A stretch of 64,000 bases of DNA from Bradyrhizobium canariense. GTDB lineage: Bacteria; Pseudomonadota; Alphaproteobacteria; Rhizobiales; Xanthobacteraceae. A program made the translations under genes and the position numbers. How positions within the stretch are numbered: the first letter of the stretch is position 1; every line of letters starts with the position of its first letter. The notes beneath the pieces were generated by a model. It made no database searches and was not told where the DNA came from. It saw only the letters and a list, made by a program, of their open reading frames with translations. Below are positions 15,877-23,902 of this stretch, one piece after another. Location: positions 5,731,001 to 5,795,000 of the forward strand of contig NZ_LT629750.1 of assembly GCF_900105125.1 (NCBI RefSeq), given 5' to 3'.

Positions 15877-16878
15877 TCACACCTTGATCATCCGCTTGCC
15901 GCGGTTTTCACCCGCAAGCAAGCCGATCAGGGCCCTCGGCGTATTCTCTAGGCCGTTGATGACGTCCTCTTGAACCCTGAGTTTGCCGGAAGCGACCCAT
16001 GATTGCAGGTCGGACAATGCTTCGCCGCGCTGATCCATGAAGTCCATCACGATGAAGCCTTGCATGATGAGGCGCTTCACCACGATCAAGCCGGGCACGC
16101 CGCGTGGGCCGGTGGCCGATGGCGCGCCGTCATATTGCGAAATGGCGCCGCAGCAGGCGATGCGGCCGCGATTGTTCATCTGCGCCAGACAGGCTTCGAG
16201 TATGTCGCCGCCGACATTGTCGAAATAGACATCGATGCCTTTTGGCGCAGCGGCCCTCAGCGCCTTGAACGTGGCGCCGTCCTTGTAATCGACCGCGGCA
16301 TCGAAGCCGAGTTCGGAAGTCAGCCAGTGGCATTTGTCTTTGCCGCCGGCGATACCGATGACGCGGCATCCTTTGATCCCAGCGATCTGGCCAACGAGCG
16401 ATCCGACGGAACCTGCCGCGGCCGAGACCACGACGGTCTCCCCTTCCTTTGGCTTTCCGACATGGAGCAGCCCGAAATAAGCGGTGAGACCGGCGATGCC
16501 GTACACGCTAAGCAGATGCGTCATCGGTTCGACCTTCGGCATCTTGGTCAAATGCCTGGCGGAGATGGCAGCGTAGTCCTGCCAACCGGTATCGCCGAAC
16601 ACAAGATCGCCCGGCGCAAGTCCCGGTGCTTTCGACGATATGACTTCGGCGATGCCGCCGCCGGCCATCACCGTGTTGGCTTCGACGGCGGCGCGATAGG
16701 TCGCGCCGTGCATCCAGGCGCGGTTGGCGGCGTCGAGTGAAATATAACGCACCCGCACCAAGGCTTCGCCGTCTGCAGGTTCCGGGATGGCGCCTTCAGA
16801 CATCTTGAAATGTTCTGGCGCGAGTTTTCCTGTCGGCTTCTCGACCAGCAGGACCTGTCGATTGATGTTGTCGTTCAT
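15877..16878 (-). CDS. NADPH-dependent MDR-family oxidoreductase (zinc-independent)
   Basis: A 333-residue medium-chain reductase of the leukotriene B4 dehydrogenase/curcumin reductase group. The cofactor site is VVVSAAAGSVGSLVGQIAGI, followed by GCRVIGIAGGKDKC; the substrate half has YFDNVGGDILEACLAQMNNR and GRIACCGAISQYD, which are characteristic. No catalytic or structural zinc Cys cluster is present, as expected. Such enzymes reduce the C=C bond of conjugated ketones or enals. ATG 16878 is chosen over longer non-ATG extensions because the family starts MNDNINRQVLLVEKPTG-like. Single gene; divergent from the symporter operon at 17116. Confidence 0.88.
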   Translation of the reverse strand: MNDNINRQVLLVEKPTGKLAPEHFKMSEGAIPEPADGEALVRVRYISLDAANRAWMHGATYRAAVEANTVMAGGGIAEVISSKAPGLAPGDLVFGDTGWQDYAAISARHLTKMPKVEPMTHLLSVYGIAGLTAYFGLLHVGKPKEGETVVVSAAAGSVGSLVGQIAGIKGCRVIGIAGGKDKCHWLTSELGFDAAVDYKDGATFKALRAAAPKGIDVYFDNVGGDILEACLAQMNNRGRIACCGAISQYDGAPSATGPRGVPGLIVVKRLIMQGFIVMDFMDQRGEALSDLQSWVASGKLRVQEDVINGLENTPRALIGLLAGENRGKRMIKV

Positions 16879-17115
16879 CGCGTTCCCCCGGTGTGTCGTT
16901 GTTTGATGCAGAGGAGCGCACATAAGACGCTCAGACTGCACACATTGTGCGCTACGCGACGCTAGTCCCCGCAAGCTGTTTTCACAACGGGAACATTTGC
17001 AGGTGGACTGGCATGCCAGCGTGGCGCGCACCCGCGTGACGCATTTATGAAGTTTGTTGCGCCCGGTTGAAAATCTGCCAAACTCTCAACCGCTGGGAAC
17101 TTAGGGGGGTAGGAC

Positions 17116-18411
17116 ATGTCCAACAGGTTTACGCAGTACATCCTGATCGCGATGGTGCTTGGCGTCGTGATGGGCGCGCTGATTTTTAATTACATGCCCG
17201 ACACACGGGCTGACATCGCGGCCGACGTAAACCTGATAGCGATGCTGTTCCTGCGGCTGATCAAGATGATCATCGCGCCGCTGGTGTTTGCGACGCTGGT
17301 CGGCGGCATCGCCCATATGGGCAGCGGCGCCAGGCTCGGGCGCATCTTCGCAAAGACCATGGGCTGGTTCGTCAGCGCCTCCTTCGTGTCGCTGCTGCTG
17401 GGGCTGGTGATGGTCAATCTGCTGCAGCCCGGAGCTAATTTTCCCGGCACCCTGCCGGACAAGGCGCAATCGACCGGCCTGCCGACCTCGGCGTTCTCGA
17501 TCGAGAAATTCCTGACCCATTTGATCCCGACCTCGATCGCGGACGCGATGGCGCAGAACGAAATCCTGCAGATCGTGGTATTCGCGGTGTTCTTCTCGGT
17601 CGCGCTCGGCGCGCTGCCGGAGCGTTCCAAGCAATTGCTTTCGCTGATCGATGACCTCGGCCACGTCATGCTGAAGGTGACGAGCTATGTGATGAATTTC
17701 GCGCCGATCGCGGTCTGGGCGGCGATCACGGCGACGGTGGCGAAGAACGGTCTTGCCGTATTGTGGAAGCTCGTCGTCTTCATGGGCGGCTTCTACCTGT
17801 CGCTGATGATCCTGTGGGGCATCCTCGTCCTGGTCGGCTTCGTGGCGATCGGGCCGAGATACAGCCATTTGCTGCGGCTGATCCGCGAACCGCTGATGAT
17901 CGCGTTCTCGACGGCGAGTTCGGAAGCGGCCTATCCCAAGACGCTCGAAGGCCTCAATCGCTTCGGCGCATCGTCGCGCATATCGAGTTTCGTGCTGCCG
18001 CTCGGCTATTCCTTCAATCTCGACGGCACGATGATGTACTGCACGTTTGCCAGCATCTTCATCGCGCAGTCCTATCACATCGAGATGTCGCTCGGGACGC
18101 AGTTCGCGATGCTGGCGACGCTGATGATCACCTCGAAAGGTGTCGCCGGCGTTCCCCGCGCATCGCTGGTGGTGATTGCCTCGACACTGGGTCAGTTCGG
18201 CATTCCCGAGGCGGGCCTGTTGATGATCATGGGCATCGATACCTTCCTCGACATGGGCCGCAGCGCCACCAATGTGATCGGCAACTCGCTTGCCACCGCC
18301 GTCGTGGCGAAGTGGGAAGGCGAGCTGGCGCCCGAGCATGCGCTCGGGCCCGATGACGTGGTGCCGCCAACGATGATTCCCGGCGAGATCCCCGCAATGG
18401 CCGGCCATTGA
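17116..18411 (+). CDS. Dicarboxylate/amino acid:cation symporter (DAACS family)
   Basis: A 431-residue secondary transporter with about eight membrane segments and two re-entrant loops. Diagnostic motifs are the Ser-rich loop STASSEAAYPKTLEGLNRFG, the GYSFNLDGTMMYCTFASIF helix, TSKGVAGVPRASLVV and GIDTFLDMGRSATNVIGNS. It imports a C4-dicarboxylate or acidic amino acid with Na+ or H+. GGGGGGT 5 nt before ATG 17116 is a good ribosome site. It is followed after 12 bp by a periplasmic binding-protein gene, an unusual partner for a symporter that does not normally need one. Confidence 0.92.
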   Translation: MSNRFTQYILIAMVLGVVMGALIFNYMPDTRADIAADVNLIAMLFLRLIKMIIAPLVFATLVGGIAHMGSGARLGRIFAKTMGWFVSASFVSLLLGLVMVNLLQPGANFPGTLPDKAQSTGLPTSAFSIEKFLTHLIPTSIADAMAQNEILQIVVFAVFFSVALGALPERSKQLLSLIDDLGHVMLKVTSYVMNFAPIAVWAAITATVAKNGLAVLWKLVVFMGGFYLSLMILWGILVLVGFVAIGPRYSHLLRLIREPLMIAFSTASSEAAYPKTLEGLNRFGASSRISSFVLPLGYSFNLDGTMMYCTFASIFIAQSYHIEMSLGTQFAMLATLMITSKGVAGVPRASLVVIASTLGQFGIPEAGLLMIMGIDTFLDMGRSATNVIGNSLATAVVAKWEGELAPEHALGPDDVVPPTMIPGEIPAMAGH

Positions 18412-18423
18412 GGGGAGCGATGC

Positions 18424-19347
18424 ATGCGCCAGATGTGGAGGAGATCGTCCTTGGCCGGCGGCCTATTGTTGGCCGCGTGTCTGCTGACAACGGCAGCGGG
18501 AGCCCAGACCGACGGTGAAGGGCTAAGCCCGACGCTCGCCAATATCAAGAATACGCATGTCGTGCATCTCGGTTATCGCGAGAGCTCGCCGCCGTTCTCG
18601 TTTCTCGACCAGGCCAACCGGCCGATCGGATACAGCCTCGAACTTTGCGAGGCGGTTGTCGACGAAATCGGTGTCGAGGTCGATGATCCCGGCCTGAAGA
18701 TAGAATATGTCAAGGTGACATCGGACGACCGCATCCCGGCGGTGCTGCAAGGCAAGGTCGATCTCGAATGCGGATCGACCACGGCCAATGCGGAGCGTGC
18801 CAAACAGGTCGCGTTCTCGCCCCTGATGTTCGTGGCCGGCACCAAGCTGATGGTGCCGAAGGCGTCGGGGATTTCCGGAGCGGCGGATTTGAAGGGCAAG
18901 ACCGTGGTGGTGACCAAAGGCACCACCAACGAGCAGGCCATACATGCCGTCGACAAGAAGCTCGGGCTTGGTCTCAACATCGTGGTGTCGCCGGATCACG
19001 AGCAATCCTATCAGATGCTCGCAGACGGAAAGGCCGATGCGTTCGCGACCGACGATATCCTGCTCTACGGGCTGATCGCGCGGCACAAGTCGCAGGACAA
19101 GTTCCGTGTCACCGGCGACTATCTGTCGTACGACCCCTATGGCATCATGTTCCGCAAGGGCGAGCCCCAGCTTACAGCCGTGGTGGAACGGACCTTCCGC
19201 AAGCTCGGCACCAATCACGACCTGATCCCGCTTTACAACAAATGGTTCGTCGCGCGGCTGCCGACCGGCGAGAAGATGAACGTCGCGATCTCGCCGCAGC
19301 TCGAGGACGCCTTCAAGGTGCTCGACGACAGCGAGGGTGCGAACTGA
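18424..19347 (+). CDS. Amino-acid ABC-type substrate-binding protein (GltI-like)
   Basis: A 307-residue family 3 solute-binding protein. Signal peptide about residues 1-27 (SSLAGGLLLAACLLTTAAGA). The mature chain has HLGYRESSPPFSFLDQANRP and GYSLELCEAVVDEI, then ECGSTTANAERAKQVAFS, the pattern of glutamate/aspartate receptors such as GltI. No ABC permease or ATPase gene follows; the partner in the operon is the DAACS symporter 12 bp upstream. It may be an orphan receptor that works with a transporter elsewhere, or it may raise local ligand concentration. Confidence 0.9.
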   Translation: MRQMWRRSSLAGGLLLAACLLTTAAGAQTDGEGLSPTLANIKNTHVVHLGYRESSPPFSFLDQANRPIGYSLELCEAVVDEIGVEVDDPGLKIEYVKVTSDDRIPAVLQGKVDLECGSTTANAERAKQVAFSPLMFVAGTKLMVPKASGISGAADLKGKTVVVTKGTTNEQAIHAVDKKLGLGLNIVVSPDHEQSYQMLADGKADAFATDDILLYGLIARHKSQDKFRVTGDYLSYDPYGIMFRKGEPQLTAVVERTFRKLGTNHDLIPLYNKWFVARLPTGEKMNVAISPQLEDAFKVLDDSEGAN

Positions 19348-19542
19348 ACCCGGGCTTTCCTTGCGATCGGCGCGCTTCGTCGACCTCACCGGTCTGATTG
19401 GCGCTGGCCAGGATCCCGGCGAGTCAGATAAAGCAACGTCGTTCGCGCCGCCCGGCGTCACGCGGCGATCCGCCGCTGGTGGGGTGTTGTGGAAAGCGGC
19501 GGCCTTCCGCCGGAGGCGTTTCCGATCATCGAAGGCGAGGGA

Positions 19543-21825
19543 ATGACGACGGTCTCTTTGACGGTATCGGAAGTCTTCGATATCGCCCTGAAATCCTATT
19601 ACGCCGGAAAGCTGGCCGAAGCGGAACAGCTCTGCCTCAAAATACTGTCGGCCGACCCCGATTCCGCTGCAACACTGAACCTGCTTGCGGTCATCAACAC
19701 CTCGCTCGGCCGACACGACGCGGCGCTTGCCAATTACGACCGTGCGCTGTTGCTGCGGCCGGACTTTATCCAGGCGCTCAACAACCGTGGCGCCGTGCTG
19801 AAGGCGCTGGGGCGATACGATGAAGCGCTGGAAAATTATGACCGCGCGCGTGCCGTGCAGCCCGATCACGTCGAGGTGCTCAACAATCGCGCGGGCGTCC
19901 TGCAGGAACTTGGCCGCTACGACGAGGCGCTGGAGGGCTATGACCGTGCGCTGGTGCTCCGGCCGGACTATCCCGAAGCCCTCAATAATCGCGGCGTCAC
20001 CTTGCAGGCGCTGGGACGCCATGCAGCCGCGTTAACGAGTTACGGCGCCGCGCTCGCTCTGCGTCCTGATTTTGTCGAGGCGCTGGTCAATCGCGGTATC
20101 TCTCACTATGAGCTGAAGCAATTCCGCGAGGCGGTCGAAAGCTATGACCGCGCCATCGCCCTGCGGCCGGACCATGCCGATGCGCTGAGCAATCGTGGCA
20201 ACGCACTGGATGAACTGGGACGGCGTGAAGAGGCGTTGGCCAGCTACAACGGTGCACTCAATCTGCAGCCGCATCACGCTGAAGTGCTCTATAACCGCGG
20301 CACCGTTCTGCACAAGCTCGGGCGGTTCGACGAGGCGCTGGCGAGTTACGATGCCGCGCTGACCTTGCGTCTGGATTATCCCGAAGCGCTCGTTGGCCGG
20401 GGTGCCACGCTGCAGGATCAAAAGCAATTCGATGAGGCACTGAAGAGCTACGACCGCGCCATCGCCGTGAGACCGGATTATGCCCAAGCTCTGGTCAATC
20501 GCGGCGCCACGCTGCATGATCTGGGGCGATCCGACGAGGCGCTGCAGAGCTTCGAGCGTGCGCTTGCCTCGGAGCCGGATAATGTCGAGGCGCTCACCAA
20601 TCGCGGCGTCGCCATGCATGACCTGGCGCGATATGACGAGGCGCTGACAAGCCAGGAGCGTGCGCTTGCCGCGCGGCCGGACGATGCGGCCGCGCTGAAC
20701 AACCGTGGCGTCACCTTGCATAAGCTTCGGCGGCTCGAGGAGGCGCTGGCGAGCCACGACACGGCGGTTGCCTCGCGCCCGGATTACGCCGAGGCGTTCG
20801 CCAATCGCGGCGTCACGCTGTACGATCTGAAGCGGTTCGATGAGGCGTTGGCGAGTTACGATCGGGCGATTGCGCTGCGCCCGGATTATGCCGACGCGCA
20901 TTTTCTCAAGAGCCTGTCGAGCCTCGTCACCGGCGATTTCGAGCGTGGCTGGATCGAATATGAGTGGCGCCACAAAGCTCCGACCGCGCGACTCGCGGAG
21001 CGTGATTTCACGCAGCCGCGCTGGCTTGGAGAGGACGATATCGCCGGCAAGACGATCCTGCTCCACAGCGAACAGGGATTTGGCGACACCATTCAATTCT
21101 GCCGTTACGTGCCGCTGGTCGCGGCGCGCGGCGCGCATGTCATCATGGAAGTCGAAGAGCCGCTTTGCGAACTGATGGCGGGTCTCGCCGGCACAACGCA
21201 AATTATCGCCAAGGGCGATCCTCTCCCGGATTTCGACTGCCAATGCTCTTTTCCCAGCCTGCCGCTGGCCTTCAGGTCCCGGCTGGAAACGATTCCTGCG
21301 CGCACGCCCTATCTGAGCTTGCCAGCGCAGGCCCTGGAATATTGGAGTGGGTTGATCGGGCCCAAACGTCGCACACGTATCGGGCTCGCCTGGGCGGGCA
21401 ATACGAAACATGTCAGGGATCGGGAGCGGTCGATGAGGCTGCGCGATCTGCTGCCGCTGTTGGATATCGACGCCACCTTTGTGAGTTTGCAAAAGGAGGT
21501 TCGCCCCGGCGATGTCGAGACGCTGGAGAACTACGACATCCTGCAATTCGGCGAAGAGCTTGGCGATTTTTCCGATACGGCGGCGCTCATCTCGCAACTC
21601 GATCTCGTCATATCCGTTGACACCAGCGTCGCGCATCTCGCCGGCGCTCTGCAAAAGCCGGTATGGATTTTGGTGACGCATGCTCCCGATTGGCGCTGGC
21701 TGCTCGACCGCGACGACAGCCCCTGGTATCCGACCGCGCGTTTGTTTCGCCAGAGCGACAGCCGCGCGTGGGATGGCGTGATTGCGCAGGTGCGCAATGC
21801 ACTGCTCGAATTTACCGCCGGTTAA
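19543..21825 (+). CDS. TPR-repeat protein with C-terminal GT9/GT41-like glycosyltransferase domain
   Basis: A 760-residue protein. Residues 1 to about 470 are some 13 consecutive 34-residue TPR units of the form ALxNRGxxLxxLGRxDEALxSYDRA, each ending RPD. The C-terminal part (about 490-760) is a GT-B-like transferase half: GKTILLHSEQGFGDTIQFCRY, RTRIGLAWAGNTKHVRDRERS, FVSLQKEVR and VISVDTSVAHLAGALQKPVW. This architecture recalls TPR-containing protein O-glycosyltransferases, including FlmG, the flagellin glycosyltransferase of Caulobacter. ATG 19543 follows GAGGGA; a longer form from 19489 is less likely. A Ser-rich 72-residue gene follows after 45 bp. Repeat number is by eye. Confidence 0.82.
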   Translation: MTTVSLTVSEVFDIALKSYYAGKLAEAEQLCLKILSADPDSAATLNLLAVINTSLGRHDAALANYDRALLLRPDFIQALNNRGAVLKALGRYDEALENYDRARAVQPDHVEVLNNRAGVLQELGRYDEALEGYDRALVLRPDYPEALNNRGVTLQALGRHAAALTSYGAALALRPDFVEALVNRGISHYELKQFREAVESYDRAIALRPDHADALSNRGNALDELGRREEALASYNGALNLQPHHAEVLYNRGTVLHKLGRFDEALASYDAALTLRLDYPEALVGRGATLQDQKQFDEALKSYDRAIAVRPDYAQALVNRGATLHDLGRSDEALQSFERALASEPDNVEALTNRGVAMHDLARYDEALTSQERALAARPDDAAALNNRGVTLHKLRRLEEALASHDTAVASRPDYAEAFANRGVTLYDLKRFDEALASYDRAIALRPDYADAHFLKSLSSLVTGDFERGWIEYEWRHKAPTARLAERDFTQPRWLGEDDIAGKTILLHSEQGFGDTIQFCRYVPLVAARGAHVIMEVEEPLCELMAGLAGTTQIIAKGDPLPDFDCQCSFPSLPLAFRSRLETIPARTPYLSLPAQALEYWSGLIGPKRRTRIGLAWAGNTKHVRDRERSMRLRDLLPLLDIDATFVSLQKEVRPGDVETLENYDILQFGEELGDFSDTAALISQLDLVISVDTSVAHLAGALQKPVWILVTHAPDWRWLLDRDDSPWYPTARLFRQSDSRAWDGVIAQVRNALLEFTAG

Positions 21826-21870
21826 CCATAAGATCGTATCAGGTTAACGAAAGCTGCTTTGGAGGACGTC

Positions 21871-22089
21871 ATGGTCTCGGCTGTCAGTAATAACCCAAGC
21901 GTATTGCCGCCGTCGCAGGCGCAATCGCAATCCAAGTCCTCGTCGTCCGCAGGGGCGTCATTCCAGCAAGCCGTCAGCCAGTATCTCCAGAACACGACGA
22001 GCGGGGCCGGCGGCGCGTCAAGTGCCGCGAATCCATCGCAATCGCTGGGCAGCGATCTGATGTCGTCCTTGCTGCAAATGCAGTCGTAG
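21871..22089 (+). CDS. Small Ser-rich protein of unknown function
   Basis: A 72-residue protein; 21 residues are Ser, with many Gln and Ala and a single Lys. No signal peptide or membrane segment. It ends SLGSDLMSSLLQMQS, an amphipathic stretch after a low-complexity middle. ATG 21871 is preceded by GGAGG at 5 nt spacing, which supports a real gene. It follows the TPR-glycosyltransferase gene on the same strand and could be its acceptor substrate, but that is only a guess from composition and position. A perfect hairpin at 22098-22120 lies just after its stop. Confidence 0.6.
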   Translation: MVSAVSNNPSVLPPSQAQSQSKSSSSAGASFQQAVSQYLQNTTSGAGGASSAANPSQSLGSDLMSSLLQMQS

Positions 22090-22097
22090 AGCCGCTT

Positions 22098-22120
22098 CGG
22101 TTCTGATCGAATCAGAACCG
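22098..22120. terminator. Hairpin between convergent genes (CGGTTCTGAT repeat)
   Basis: Perfect 10-bp arms CGGTTCTGAT and ATCAGAACCG around a 3-nt loop, nine bases after the stop of the Ser-rich gene. The same hairpin occurs at 46419-46441, so it is a dispersed repeat used here in a terminator position. No T-run follows. Confidence 0.55.
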
Positions 22121-22157
22121 GGCTCTCTACTTTCGGCTTGACCCGCTCGAAGCGCCT

Positions 22158-22409
22158 TCAGGGCTTGATGTGAAGTGCCGATTTGGTGGCGTTGACGGCG
22201 TTGTTGAAGGCCGCCTTGGTCTGGCCCGTCAACGTATTCGCCTCGTAAGTCGGCCCAGCCACGAAACCCGTCTGGGGCTTGCCGGTAATCGTCGACTGCA
22301 CCTTGGACAGCGTATCGGCGAAGCTTTTCTTGGTCGCATTGGCTACTTTGCCGAGGTCGGCCGAGATAGTGGCGGATACGGATGACGTGATGGACGATAT
22401 GTCGGTCAT
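22158..22409 (-). CDS. Small Ser/Thr/Lys-rich protein of unknown function
   Basis: An 83-residue protein starting TDISSITSSVSATISADLGK and ending NATKSALHIKP. The Lys-rich, Ser/Thr/Ala-rich sequence is predicted helical, with no signal peptide, Cys or Trp. ATG 22409 has GGGAGC upstream. It is convergent with the Ser-rich gene at 21871, which has a similar composition, and lies downstream of the Mur-ligase gene on the same strand, with a dispersed repeat between. Possibly a secreted or structural small protein; no family recognised. Confidence 0.55.
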   Translation of the reverse strand: MTDISSITSSVSATISADLGKVANATKKSFADTLSKVQSTITGKPQTGFVAGPTYEANTLTGQTKAAFNNAVNATKSALHIKP

Positions 22410-22512
22410 GCGATGCTCCCTGGCCGTAGGAACATCGGAATTTATGGTTAAAAATTCGTTAACGCCGCACCGGGCTGTCGGCTTGGAGACCGATTTTCCT
22501 GCCTTTCTGTTT

Positions 22513-22579
22513 GGGCATGATCTTTTCCGAAAACCGGTTTCCACGTTGCGCTGACGCGGCGCCCGGCGTCGGGATCATG
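22513..22579. repeat. Dispersed repeat (GGGCATGATCTTTTCCGAAAA type)
   Basis: Contains GGGCATGATC, TTTTCCGAAAACCGGTTTCC and ends GGGATCATG, so the ends CATGATC and GATCATG pair. It sits just after the Mur-ligase stop. This type is, from memory, among the commonest intergenic repeats in Bradyrhizobium. Confidence 0.65.
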
Positions 22580-22582
22580 TCC

Positions 22583-23902
22583 CTAGAAGAAATTCAGGTC
22601 CTGGGCGCGACCGCCTCGCGCAACCGTCGCATATTCGATCGCCAGGAATAGTCCGCCGGCGACGTATATCTTTCCATGCTGCGCCGCTGCGAGCGCGCGG
22701 CTGAGGTCAACGGCGTCTTCGATCGTTGCAGCGGTGTGAACGGTGGCTTGCGGATTGGCCTTGCGCGCCGCGACGGCGATGTTTTCGGCGCCCGCGCCCT
22801 TGTGATGCGCGGCCGTGCAAATGATCGTGTCGAATGACGGCGCCAGCGCAGCCACGATCTCATAGGCCTTCTTGTCGAAGGAAACGCCGAGCACCAGGAT
22901 CCAGCCATCCGCGCCATGCGTGGCCTTCAGACTCGCGAGCGATTGCCTGATGCCGTCGGGCGTGTGGCCGACGTCTATGATGGTGAGCGGAGCTTGCGAA
23001 ATCGCTTCGAGGCGTGCGGCCCAGCGAGTGTCGCGCAGGCCGGATCGTATCGCGGCTTCGATCCCCGCGGACGTTTCCTGGGGCCGCGCCTTGCGCAGCC
23101 AGAGCAGGAACAGCGTGACGGCGATCGCGGCATTGTTGAACTGGAACTTGCCCGACAGGCTCATTTCGAGGTTACGAAGATCGTAACCCGCGAACCGGTA
23201 GTCGAACTTCTGTCCTGTCGTCGAGACGGATTCGCGGTCAATCCCGATCTCGTCGCGGACGAACAGGGAGGCGACCTGGCGATATCGATTGTACTCGAGG
23301 AGATGCGGTCGCAGGCTCAGACAATTCTCGCCATAGACAAGGGTGCCGCCCGATGCGCAGGCGTCGCTCTTGTCGGAGACGATCAGCTCCAGCGAATGAC
23401 CGAGCAACTCGACATGCTCGTAATCGACCGAGGTCACACAGGTGAAGCGTGCGCCGACCAGACGTACCGGATCGTAGCGGCCTCCGATGCCGGCCTCGAA
23501 CACGGCGAAATCGCATTTTTTCTCCTGAAAATACCGGCAGGCCAGCGCGAACATGGCTTCGAAGCTTCCGAACCGTTCGCCTCGCCGCCGCGAAATGTCG
23601 CCGATGGCGGCTTCGATCACGGCTGTCAGGCGCGGCAGATCGGCATCGTCAACAGGTGCGCCGTCGACCTGAAACCTTTCATTGAAGCGATAGAGATGCG
23701 GCGAGGTGAAGAGGCCGGTTCGTAGACCATAGGCCTGGCCGATGCCGGCGCAGAACGCTGCGGTGCTTCCCTTGCCGTTGGAGCCGGTCACGACGACCGA
23801 GACGCGCCGAAGCCATTCACGGTCCACCGCGATGGCATCGAGCAGCTCGGCCATTCGCGCCAGGCAAACACCGTCACCATATTTAGGCAGGTCAAACACC
23901 AA
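22583..23902 (-). CDS. Mur-ligase family protein, FolC-like, partner of the ATP-grasp protein
   Basis: A 439-residue ATP-dependent amide ligase. The P-loop VVTGSNGKGSTAAFCAGIG is at residues 38-56, followed by GLFTSPHLYRFNERFQVDG and FEAGIGGRYDPVRLVGA, as in folylpolyglutamate/dihydrofolate synthase. The C-terminal Rossmann domain has IDVGHTPDGIRQSLASL (FolC usually has HNP here) and LGVSFDKKAYEIVAAL. The start is TTG 23902 or GTG 23899, overlapping the stop of the ATP-grasp gene by 11 or 8 bp. Ligase type and partner recall cyanophycin synthetase, in which an ATP-grasp and a Mur domain are fused in the same order. It may add amino acids to a peptide or polyamide; ordinary folate polyglutamylation is possible but less fitting. 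Confidence 0.8.
   Translation of the reverse strand: MVFDLPKYGDGVCLARMAELLDAIAVDREWLRRVSVVVTGSNGKGSTAAFCAGIGQAYGLRTGLFTSPHLYRFNERFQVDGAPVDDADLPRLTAVIEAAIGDISRRRGERFGSFEAMFALACRYFQEKKCDFAVFEAGIGGRYDPVRLVGARFTCVTSVDYEHVELLGHSLELIVSDKSDACASGGTLVYGENCLSLRPHLLEYNRYRQVASLFVRDEIGIDRESVSTTGQKFDYRFAGYDLRNLEMSLSGKFQFNNAAIAVTLFLLWLRKARPQETSAGIEAAIRSGLRDTRWAARLEAISQAPLTIIDVGHTPDGIRQSLASLKATHGADGWILVLGVSFDKKAYEIVAALAPSFDTIICTAAHHKGAGAENIAVAARKANPQATVHTAATIEDAVDLSRALAAAQHGKIYVAGGLFLAIEYATVARGGRAQDLNFF

Noticed and set aside
19700..20930. Regular repeats with a period near 102 bp on the plus strand
   Set aside because: The period is three times 34 and the frame encodes TPR units; no conserved direct repeats with unique spacers, so not a CRISPR array.
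22583..23902. Simple annotation as folylpolyglutamate synthase FolC
   Set aside because: The HNP motif is changed and the gene overlaps a CphA-like ATP-grasp gene; FolC remains possible, but the context favours another amide ligase.
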